Part shown: positions 35,951 to 42,172 of the stretch, piece by piece
How the letters are laid out: every line of letters starts with the position of its first letter
Position numbering within the stretch: position 1 is the stretch's first letter
Assembly (NCBI GenBank): GCA_019310785.1
Contig: JAFDDR010000010.1
Coordinates: forward strand, 1 to 45,016
DNA length: 45,016 nt
Direction: 5' to 3'
Source of the DNA: Deltaproteobacteria bacterium
Lineage (GTDB): Bacteria; Desulfobacterota; DSM-4660; Desulfatiglandales; Desulfatiglandaceae
Notes under the pieces: model-generated
The model's input: only the letters and a program-made list of their open reading frames with translations
The model's database searches: none
What the model was told of the DNA's origin: nothing
Made by a program: the position numbers and the translations under genes

Positions 35951-36919
35951 TTATGCATTTTCCTTAAACCCATAAGTTACAGGTGGCTGTGGTTTACTAT
36001 TTACATGAAGCTGGAAGATATCCGGCCTTGCGTAGTGGCCCACTGCATCAAAATCAACTTTACCTCTAATTATTTCAGACAAGTCCAAATCAGCATATAG
36101 AATGCCTTCTTCATCATAAAGGGGACCCGCCATGACTTCACCAAATGGTGAAACGATAACGCTTCCTCCTCGGCACATGACATCAGGTTGATCGGACAGC
36201 TCTTCAAATGTCTCTAAATCAGATGGATACATCTCTTTCGTGAAAAATTGATTACAGCCAAGAACGAAGCAACGGCCCTCACAGGCTATATGCCGCATTG
36301 TTGATTGCCAGGTTTCACGTGAGTCCGCAGTTGGCGCAAAATAAATTTCAACACCTTTTCCATACATCGCCATCCGAGCAAGAGGCATATAATTCTCCCA
36401 ACAAATGAGACCACCAATCTTTCCAACATCCGTTGAAAAAACAGGCATAGTACTCCCATCACCCTCACCCCAAATTAAACGCTCTGCACCAGTAGGTTTT
36501 AGCTTTCTATGTTTGCCCATTAACTTACCGTCAGGGGCAAAATAAAGTAATGAGCAGTATAAGGTTCCTCGGCTATAATCACCATCTCGCTCTATTACAC
36601 CAATGCCCAAATATACACCCGCTTCTTTAGCAGCCTTTCCCAGGGTTTCCACTTCGCGGCTGGAAATTTCAATAGAGTTATCCCAATATTTTTTCCACAA
36701 AGAACGCCCAGCATCACTTCTGCTGCCTACAACCATACCAAAGGTAAATCCTTTCGGGTAAGCGGGTATGAATGCCTCTGGCAAAAGAACCACTTTGCTG
36801 CCTTTGGCACCAGCCTCCCTAATCAGACGACAAGCTTTTTTTATCGTCAAAGCTTTATCAAACAGAACAGGCGCTGCCTGAACAACCGCGACCTTTATTA
36901 CTTTAGTATCGCCTACCAT
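35951..36919 (-). CDS. Nitrilase (carbon-nitrogen hydrolase superfamily, branch 1)
   Basis: The 322-residue protein has the catalytic triad E48 (VVLLPEAF), K139 (GKHRKLKPTGAERL) and C173 (GGLICWENYMPL). It also has IWGEGDGS, RGGSVIVSPFGEVMAGP and the C-terminal VGHYARPDIFQL. TGAERLIWGEGDGS after the Lys is typical of true nitrilases (EC 3.5.5.1), which turn nitriles into acids and ammonia, rather than amidases. It is cytosolic and usually forms spiral oligomers. AGGA precedes the ATG by about five bases. It is preceded on the same strand by the FrnE-like gene (80-base gap). The natural substrate cannot be read from sequence. Confidence 0.92.
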   Translation of the reverse strand: MVGDTKVIKVAVVQAAPVLFDKALTIKKACRLIREAGAKGSKVVLLPEAFIPAYPKGFTFGMVVGSRSDAGRSLWKKYWDNSIEISSREVETLGKAAKEAGVYLGIGVIERDGDYSRGTLYCSLLYFAPDGKLMGKHRKLKPTGAERLIWGEGDGSTMPVFSTDVGKIGGLICWENYMPLARMAMYGKGVEIYFAPTADSRETWQSTMRHIACEGRCFVLGCNQFFTKEMYPSDLETFEELSDQPDVMCRGGSVIVSPFGEVMAGPLYDEEGILYADLDLSEIIRGKVDFDAVGHYARPDIFQLHVNSKPQPPVTYGFKENA

Positions 36920-36999
36920 AGTTTTCCTTTCTCATGCAAAAAAATAGTGACTATATAGTTTATTTTTAGCGACTATAAAATAAACCGCATGACCCCTAT

Positions 37000-37620
37000 T
37001 CAGTTTCTGTTTTTGACCCCATTTGCCTCCATAAGTTTTACCAACATCTCGTAGGGCTGTGCTCCAACCAATTTATCTTGATTCATCACAAATGTAGGAA
37101 CAGCCGTAATCGCTTTCTCTCGCGAAAGGTTCCAGTCCGCATCCACCGCCGTCTTAAATGCCCTTGTAGCAAGAACTGCTGTAGCTTCTTCGCCAGGTAG
37201 TTCAACGGATGCTGCTAAATCCACAAGCACCGGAATTCTGGCGATATTCTTACCGTCTACAAAGTAGGCCTTGAAGGCCGCCGTGTGGAATACATCCCCT
37301 TTATTCTTTGATTCGGCCCAAAGACCTAATTCCTGAGCTAAACGACTATTATAGGTTTTTTCCCTTTCTCCGAAAGGCAATCCCAGATCGGCCGCTGTTT
37401 TTCTCAAATGGCACATCATTTCTTCTATATCTACGGGGTAATTGGCAAAAAGCTGTTCAAGCAAAAGTCCCTCTTTCGGTGTGTTCGGGTGAAGCGGAAA
37501 AGGCCGCCACCGAATTGCGATTTCATATTCTTCCTGAAGCCGTTCAATACGCCCGGTAATGAAGTAGCACCAAGGTCAGATGTAATCGGAGAATATTTCA
37601 AGTATCAAAGGTGTGGACAC
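37000..37620 (-). CDS. FrnE-like DsbA-family oxidoreductase with in-frame UGA (likely selenoprotein)
   Basis: Read through one in-frame TGA (37576-37578), this is a full-length 206-residue FrnE/DsbA-family protein. It opens with TPLILEIFSDYI-U-PWCYFITGRIE, then RWRPFPLHPNTPKEG, LGLWAESKNKGDVFHTAAFKAYF and the cis-Pro TAVPTFVM. The TGA replaces the first Cys of the CPWC active site, giving U15-P-W-C18. No other stop interrupts the frame, and a SECIS-like hairpin sits at the right distance. A GTG start at 37620 has GAGG eight bases upstream; an ATG at 37647 is possible. Without readthrough only a 14-residue peptide or an N-truncated product from 37464 would be made. The gene follows DUF188. Confidence 0.8.
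37543..37563 (-). promoter_or_regulatory. Bacterial SECIS-like hairpin downstream of the UGA
   Basis: On the mRNA, 12 bases after the UGA, UUCAUUAC pairs with GUAUUGAA (7 pairs, one U-U mismatch) around the loop CGGGC. The loop begins 20 nt after the UGA and has G at its second position. Known bacterial SECIS elements place a small apical loop with an early G about 16-37 nt after the UGA. The fit supports selenocysteine insertion. Confidence 0.7.
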
Positions 37621-37657
37621 TTCTTTATCCTCTTTATTGATAACCATAATATTATCA

Positions 37658-38125
37658 TTAGGTGGAATTGAACAAATGCTTACGACGGATTGATTGAATC
37701 ACCTCATCGAGCTGTTGAAGAAAACGTGATCGGTCACGCTTCTTTAGCGGCTGCGGCCCGCCCGTTATCTCTCCTGCATCACGAAGTCCTGACAAAAGGT
37801 CCCGAGTCGCGACGGCCTGACCGATGTTATTTTCCGTGAACTGCTTTCCGGTCGGACCAATTACACGTGCACCTTCCTTCAGGCAGCGGCTCGCAAGCGG
37901 AATATCAGAGGTGACCACAATGTCGTTAGGTTGAATGTGTTCGGCAATCCAATCATCGGCCGCGTCGATTCCGTCCTCTACAACTTCGAGCGCAATCAAT
38001 CGTTCATTCGGAATTCGCATCCAAGAGTTGGCCACCAATGTGACATCAAGGCGATATCGGCTTGCGACGCGGTACACCTCGTTTTTGACCGGGCACGCAT
38101 CAGCATCTACAAAGATGTGCAGCAA
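37658..38125 (-). CDS. DUF188 (YaiI/YqxD) family protein
   Basis: The 155-residue protein begins MLHIFVDADACPVKNEVYRVA, the family signature, and has the PIN-like acidic core (WIAEHIQPNDIVVTSDIPLASRCLKEGARVI), with TGKQFTENNI and a basic C-terminus. The fold is related to NYN/PIN nucleases and the function is unknown. The start is TTG with GAGG eight bases upstream; no ATG is nearby. It lies immediately before the FrnE-like gene on the same strand, so they may be co-transcribed. Confidence 0.88.
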   Translation of the reverse strand: MLHIFVDADACPVKNEVYRVASRYRLDVTLVANSWMRIPNERLIALEVVEDGIDAADDWIAEHIQPNDIVVTSDIPLASRCLKEGARVIGPTGKQFTENNIGQAVATRDLLSGLRDAGEITGGPQPLKKRDRSRFLQQLDEVIQSIRRKHLFNST

Positions 38126-38277
38126 ATGAAGATCCTCACCATCACCCCAGATATGGTCCGGGCCCCACCTGACCCCCGAACCCAGCAGTTAGGCACTTTT
38201 TTCTTTTTAGTGCTGCCCGACCCAATCTTCCACGATCTCGCTACGAAGCCATTCTCGGACAGACTCATAGTGTTTTG

Positions 38278-38715
38278 TTATCCATTTTTGTATGTTATTT
38301 TAATGGCTTGGGTCATTTTAATAAGTTCTTCTGGTGAATAAACAGGAATTTTTGCATACTTAAAACCGACGGCATCTCTCGTTACTATAGCTTGGGCGCT
38401 CGCATGGCGAGCGGCTTCATATAAAATTGCATCCTCAAAATCAGTAAATTTTGAATTTATTGCTGCCTCCAATACAGCCCTGTTGACAGGTGCAATATCA
38501 AAAAGAGACAAAAGCTTCAAGATCTCCTCTTCTGCTTGTTTTTTACCAACAACCTTGGTTGCAAGGTAGAAAATTGTTGTGACCGTTGTTGCCCCTAAAA
38601 AACCAATGAACTCTCCTGTCTCAACCCATGAAAATATAACAGAAGCAGGTGCAGAAAACGGTTTGCGGTCAAGTAAGACATCAAGGACAACGTTGGTATC
38701 AAATAAAATATTCAT
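38278..38715 (-). CDS. PIN-domain toxin of a toxin-antitoxin pair
   Basis: The 145-residue protein has PIN features: D6 in ILFDTNVVLDVLLDR, F-DFEDAILYEAARH with the second acid cluster, and AIVTRDAVGFKYAKIPVYSPEEL at the end. It belongs to the PIN group typified by COG2402-like toxins rather than the VapC at 190-591. Its ATG overlaps the antitoxin stop by four bases (ATGA), the common coupled arrangement. RNase activity is inferred from the fold. Confidence 0.88.
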   Translation of the reverse strand: MNILFDTNVVLDVLLDRKPFSAPASVIFSWVETGEFIGFLGATTVTTIFYLATKVVGKKQAEEEILKLLSLFDIAPVNRAVLEAAINSKFTDFEDAILYEAARHASAQAIVTRDAVGFKYAKIPVYSPEELIKMTQAIKITYKNG

Positions 38716-38954
38716 AAATATTTCTCTTCAAGGTATTTTTTATAATCTTTTTCTGAGACCTTTCCTTTTTTGAGTGATCCCCTCAGAGAACGTGTTAGAG
38801 GAGAAAATTCTCTTTGCCTGCCTGATAACTTTTTGTCAATGAGCGCAAAATAATCAGCAACAATTTTAGAAACAGATTTACCGGTTTTAGCTGAATATGA
38901 CTTTGCACTTTGAATTAAATCCTCATCAAGCCGTAATGTTAATTTAGAATTCAT
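38712..38954 (-). CDS. DUF6364-type ribbon-helix-helix antitoxin
   Basis: The 80-residue protein begins MNSKLTLRLDEDLIQSAKSYSAKTGKSVSKIVADYF, a ribbon-helix-helix DNA-binding domain. A charged tail (KKGKVSEKDYKKYLEEKYL) would bind the toxin. The ATG at 38954 has GGAGG six bases upstream, so a longer in-frame reading upstream is not used. An AT-rich region with TATAAT and near-palindromic ATATATTATATAT follows upstream, a likely autoregulated promoter. Confidence 0.88.
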   Translation of the reverse strand: MNSKLTLRLDEDLIQSAKSYSAKTGKSVSKIVADYFALIDKKLSGRQREFSPLTRSLRGSLKKGKVSEKDYKKYLEEKYL

Positions 38955-39004
38955 GTAGCACCTCCAAATATAATGACGTATAAATATATTATATATGTAC
39001 GCCA

Positions 39005-39109
39005 TTAAAATGGGTTTGTCAAGTTTCGGAATATCTTCCGGCGTTCTATCCCCCGAATCATTACACGGTGTAGAACTCCCGGAGCATCAAGTCGTGCAGT
39101 TCTTGGCAT
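39005..39109 (-). pseudogene. Truncated RAYT (Y1 transposase) 5' remnant
   Basis: Twenty-eight codons from ATG 39109 read MPRTARLDAPGVLHRVMIRG followed by IERRKIFR, which is the N-terminus of a REP-associated tyrosine transposase and matches the intact copy at 39521 closely. The similarity then stops and the frame ends at TAA 39005-39007. Only the first 30 or so residues remain. Confidence 0.7.
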
Positions 39110-39193
39110 AACAGGTTTTAAATTGTTATAATGTTAACCAATTATTAAAGAGCGCTTTCTGGCTTTGCGCTTTGCTCTACTGGAGAGGAGGAA

Positions 39194-39430
39194 TTAGGAA
39201 GGCAGTTCCTTCAACATAATGTCGAACATGTTCTCAACTGTATCACGAGTGTTTTTGAATGTGCCTGCAGACAGGGTTAAGGTGCCTTTATACCCACTCA
39301 TCCCGACCCCTAAAAAAGGTGGATTGCCTGTGGGTACGATTACCCATGCATTAATTGGCTTTTTATCAAAAACAAGACGAGATTCTTCGATGGGTCCGAG
39401 GTTGGTAAAAATAGGAAATGGGAAAAAGGG
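39194..39430 (-). pseudogene. C-terminal fragment of a condensation/WS-DGAT-like acyltransferase
   Basis: About 78 codons read PIFTNLGPIEESRLVFDKKP, ..NPPFLGVGMSGYKGTLTLSAG.. and end ..NMFDIMLKELPS before TAA 39194. This resembles the C-terminus of CoA-dependent acyltransferases in the condensation-domain superfamily (an FTNIG-I-EERL segment, then G-YRGTL-LS-G). The 5' side ends at the inverted repeat that borders the RAYT transposase. The rest of the gene is not found to the right of that element, so it is truncated rather than simply interrupted. Confidence 0.5.
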
Positions 39431-39451
39431 GACGTTGTTGACTATATTGAC
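39428..39451 (+). repeat. Left 24-bp inverted repeat of the RAYT element
   Basis: Begins GGGGACGTTGTTGAC and ends TATATTGAC. Its perfect reverse complement is at 40495-40518. The repeat is 70 bases before the transposase start. Confidence 0.9.
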
Positions 39452-39520
39452 TAAGTGTGTTAATTGGTTAAGATATCGATTATGGAAATGACAATACATG
39501 AAAATTAATCAGGAGTGGTT

Positions 39521-40504
39521 ATGCCCCGCCAAGCTCGGCTGGATGCCCCAGGAACCCTGCACCATGTTATCATTAGGGGGATAGAAAAGAGAAAAATAGT
39601 CGATGATAAATATGATCGCAAGAATTTCGTAACCCGCCTTGGAGATCTTGCCTCTGATACTAAAACCGAAATATATGCCTGGTCCTTGATGTCCAATCAT
39701 GCCCACATCTTACTACGGAGTGGTCCTCCAGGTCTTTCAAAGTATATGAGAAGATTGTTAAGTGGATATGCGATAAGCTATAACCTCCGCCATAAACGGC
39801 ACGGGCACCTTTTTCAAAACCGTTACAAATCCATTGTGTGTGAAGAGGATGCCTATTTCCAAGAACTTGTTCGATACATCCATCTCAATCCCTTAAGAGC
39901 AAAGATAGTTAACGATCTATCAAGCCTTGACAGATATGCCTGGTGCGGCCATAGCGTATTGATGGGAAGGAGAAAGCATGAATGGCAGGATGTTAATTAT
40001 GTTTTTTCCTGGTTTGACGGAAAAAAGCCGCAGGCAAGGAAAGCCTATCGTGAATATGTAAGAAAAGGTTTATCAGATGGAAATAGGCCGGAACTGGTAG
40101 GTGGCGGATTAATACGATCACTTGGTGGATGGTCTGCTGTAATGTCTTTAAGGCGAAGCAATGAGAAGGTTCTGAGTGATGAAAGGATATTGGGCAGTGG
40201 TGAGTTTGTAGAAAAATTGATTGAAGAAGCTGATGAGAGAATGAAATATCAGTATTCAGGAGACAGGCAAAGGAAGCTGGCTTTAAAGCTGATCATGAGG
40301 GTATCTGAAAAAGAAGGTATTAACCTCAAAGAAATTCAGTTGGGCAGCCGTCGGGGAAGGATACCGAAAATCAGGTCGAATTTGGCGTATCAATTGGTTA
40401 CGGAATGCGGCATGACATTAGCGGAAACAGGGCGACAACTGGGTGTGTCCACATCTGCTATTGCAAAAATATTGAAAAGGCGGGGAAAGAGTTTGTCAAT
40501 ATAG
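39521..40504 (+). CDS. RAYT (REP-associated tyrosine transposase, TnpA-REP/Y1 family)
   Basis: The 327-residue protein starts MPRQARLDAPGTLHHVIIRG, the family's opening. It has the HUH metal motif (SLMSNHAHILL), and a candidate catalytic Tyr in RLLSGYAISYNLRH, followed by GHLFQNRYKSI and YIHLNPLRAKIV. The C-terminal 80 residues contain a helix-turn-helix (MTLAETGRQLGVSTSAIAKILK). RAYTs are single-strand endonucleases tied to REP palindromes rather than classical transposition. The ATG at 39521 has GGAG five bases upstream. The stop codon TAG lies within the right inverted repeat. It appears intact. Confidence 0.92.
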   Translation: MPRQARLDAPGTLHHVIIRGIEKRKIVDDKYDRKNFVTRLGDLASDTKTEIYAWSLMSNHAHILLRSGPPGLSKYMRRLLSGYAISYNLRHKRHGHLFQNRYKSIVCEEDAYFQELVRYIHLNPLRAKIVNDLSSLDRYAWCGHSVLMGRRKHEWQDVNYVFSWFDGKKPQARKAYREYVRKGLSDGNRPELVGGGLIRSLGGWSAVMSLRRSNEKVLSDERILGSGEFVEKLIEEADERMKYQYSGDRQRKLALKLIMRVSEKEGINLKEIQLGSRRGRIPKIRSNLAYQLVTECGMTLAETGRQLGVSTSAIAKILKRRGKSLSI

Positions 40505-40518
40505 TCAACAACGTCCCC
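40495..40518 (-). repeat. Right 24-bp inverted repeat of the RAYT element
   Basis: Begins GTCAATATAGTCAAC and ends GTCCCC: the perfect reverse complement of 39428-39451. It contains the transposase stop codon. The enclosed unit is 1,091 bases. Confidence 0.9.
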
Positions 40519-40770
40519 TACTCCACGGGTATCAATATAACCTTCCACAAATGGCTGATTAAGTCCGGGGAGGCTCAACTGAGCCTTTTCTCCTTTGGGT
40601 CAGCAACCGGTTGCGACGGATTGACCGGTTTGAAAAATAACGGTTTTAAGGATTGGAGCATTATCTTTCTCTTTGTTCATAATACAAAGGTCCTGTTATA
40701 TGGGATCGCTTTAAATGCCTGGATACCATCGCAAAGTCAAAAATTGTTGCCATTCCATTTAGTAATAGGA
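40519..40770. other. Gap after the RAYT element
   Basis: I see no recognisable gene, nor the missing part of the acyltransferase, on either strand. Confidence 0.35.
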
Positions 40771-41103
40771 CTAAAAAACCATTGGAACATATCCATCTTT
40801 CAATAGATCGGATATTATCGTGCCCACATACTCTACCTTCAGCCCAAGATCCTGTATCTTTTCAGAGATGCCGTCCCGGTCGGAGATGAACTTACAGGCG
40901 ATCGTTTTCTCCACGGCACCAATTTCTTTCGCAGTCTTAGCTATCATTTCGTCCTCAACAAGTAGCCGTTCGGACGGACCAAAAAAGATGACTTTAACCT
41001 GATCCATCCAACCCTCTGCGAGCGTCCTGCTTGCATACATCAGACCTGTTAACGCCTTTTCATTTTCACCAGTAGCTATAATCACCAATAATTTAGAACT
41101 CAT
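40771..41103 (-). CDS. DsrE-family small sulfur-relay-like protein
   Basis: The 110-residue protein begins MSSKLLVIIATGENEKALTGLMYASRT, the DsrE/DsrF-like Rossmann opening, and continues with VKVIFFGPSERLLVEDE and a C-terminal VEYVGTIISDLLKDGYVPMVF. DsrE-like proteins carry sulfur on a cysteine or act as small binding proteins. The only Cys is in TIACKFISD near residue 70, at a position that could serve such a role. Strong GGAGG precedes the ATG. It lies 36 bases after arsR on the same strand, so it is probably the regulated gene of that pair. Confidence 0.82.
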   Translation of the reverse strand: MSSKLLVIIATGENEKALTGLMYASRTLAEGWMDQVKVIFFGPSERLLVEDEMIAKTAKEIGAVEKTIACKFISDRDGISEKIQDLGLKVEYVGTIISDLLKDGYVPMVF

Positions 41104-41139
41104 AGTAATCCTCCTTTTCGATGTTTAGTTCTTTAAGGG

Positions 41140-41505
41140 TTATTGTTTTTCCCCATGAAGAGATCGTTTCATGAGGGCCAGATAATATTCCATAATGCCT
41201 TGGACAGTGCAGTAACAGACGCGTGGCCCGTCAATCTCCCCCTGTATCCAACCTGTCTCCTTCAAGACCTTCAGGTGCTGAGATACGCTTGACTGGGCCA
41301 AGGGAAGGGCATTAACAATGTCACCGCAAATGCACCTTTCTTCAAGGGGCTTATTCTCGAGCATGCGAACAATCTCTACTCGCGCAGGATGGGCAAGTCC
41401 TTTGGAGAGTTCGGCCAATCTCATTTTACACTCCTCAATAGACATCTCCCCAATCTCATTAAGGTCCACTGGATTACCTACGCACGTAAGCTTTACTTCT
41501 TTCAT
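41140..41505 (-). CDS. ArsR-family metal/redox-responsive repressor
   Basis: The 121-residue winged-helix protein has [21 protein letters not shown], then [31 protein letters not shown] as the recognition region. A further Cys pair lies near the end (CYCTVQ). The Cys-x-Cys in helix 3 is the usual place for thiol sensing of arsenite, antimonite, persulfide or metals in this family. A perfect palindrome covers its promoter. Since its partner is a DsrE-like protein, a sulfur or persulfide signal is at least as likely as arsenic. Confidence 0.9.
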   Translation of the reverse strand: MKEVKLTCVGNPVDLNEIGEMSIEECKMRLAELSKGLAHPARVEIVRMLENKPLEERCICGDIVNALPLAQSSVSQHLKVLKETGWIQGEIDGPRVCYCTVQGIMEYYLALMKRSLHGEKQ

Positions 41506-41635
41506 ATAATAGGGTTCCTTAACTTGACATTATGGGAATTTCCTTTTTTCGGAGCAGCGAAGCCGCATTCCATAAAATTGCGAAGAGATTATATAACTTG
41601 ATTGATGATTCCACCCTTACTTCTTCTACAATCGA

Positions 41636-41680
41636 TTATCGTAGATATACGATAATAAGACCCGCACCTTAACATGTCAA
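41636..41680 (-). promoter_or_regulatory. arsR-dsrE promoter and palindromic operator
   Basis: On the minus strand TTGACA (41675-41680), 17 bases, then TATTAT (41652-41657) forms a near-consensus sigma-70 promoter. The perfect palindrome TTATCGTA-GATA-TACGATAA at 41636-41655 overlaps the -10 and start region, as expected for an ArsR site. The gene starts about 130 bases further on. Confidence 0.8.
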
Positions 41681-41691
41681 GAGCTTTTTCT

Positions 41692-41862
41692 TAATTGTGC
41701 GTGGATGTCCCCAAAACTACTGCTTTTGAAAAGGGGTTCAATTGTTATCTTGTTTCTGATTGCACAGCTACCATGAATGGTTTTTTCCAATGGAAAACCG
41801 AAAGGAAATTCCGAGATAAAATTGTCACCGATGTTGATGTTTTAGATGGTTTGAAAGCCTAA
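41692..41862 (+). pseudogene. C-terminal remnant of an isochorismatase-family hydrolase
   Basis: After a TAA, the frame reads LCVDVPKTTAFEKGFNCYLVSDCTAT and ends KIVTDVDVLDGLKA before TAA 41860-41862. This matches the isochorismatase-like hydrolase C-terminus, with the catalytic-type Cys followed by T-AFEKGFN-YLVSD-TAT. The N-terminal two-thirds are missing and no start exists. It lies on the opposite strand to arsR and directly beside the arsR promoter. Confidence 0.6.
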
Positions 41863-42172
41863 ATCCTGCCACTCTTTCTATGAGATCTTTGAAAAACGCC
41901 CCCTTTTGGTCTATCCCCCGCCTGTAACGGGACAGGTCGGCGGCAGACTCAAATTTCAATCCTCGAAATATTCAATATATTCCTGTGGTTGAAATTTTCG
42001 CCTTCCTTGATCTTGATCAAAATTGAACATTTTTCAAATGTCTCTCTATGAGATTAAGGAGCGGGCGACGATGGCTGAAGCCCGGAATGCACAGATGGGG
42101 AAGTTATTTCGCCCTCATCCGTAAGGGCGAAAGAGGGGATTGGCAATCTTGGATTTAACACTCTGCCGTCTG
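41863..42172. other. Gap with an FNR-type site and a small hairpin
   Basis: No confident gene is seen. It holds TTGATCTTGATCAA at 42007-42020, an AAGGAG at about 42056-42061 followed by ATG 42071 and a 17-codon frame (MAEARNAQMGKLFRPHP), and a hairpin CGCCCT/AGGGCG at about 42110-42130. Confidence 0.45.
42007..42020. promoter_or_regulatory. Perfect FNR/CRP-family binding site
   Basis: TTGAT-CTTG-ATCAA matches the FNR half-site consensus exactly on both sides. No gene starts at a normal distance: the leftward arsR starts 500 bases away and the rightward short frame is at 42071. It may be a leftover of a lost promoter. Confidence 0.5.

Noticed and set aside
37000-37464. FrnE-like gene as a 154-residue truncated protein starting at TTG 37464
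   Set aside because: The frame continues upstream through a single TGA with clear family similarity, and a better ribosome site lies before GTG 37620.
37556-37575. Alternative hairpin CUUGGU/ACCGGG immediately after the UGA as the SECIS
   Set aside because: Its loop starts only about 7 nt after the UGA, too close for a bacterial SECIS; the hairpin at 37543-37563 fits better.
38180-38220. Integron attC site (GTTAGGC at about 38188)
   Set aside because: Only one 7-mer fits; I found no matching RYYYAAC partner at a suitable distance and no integrase.
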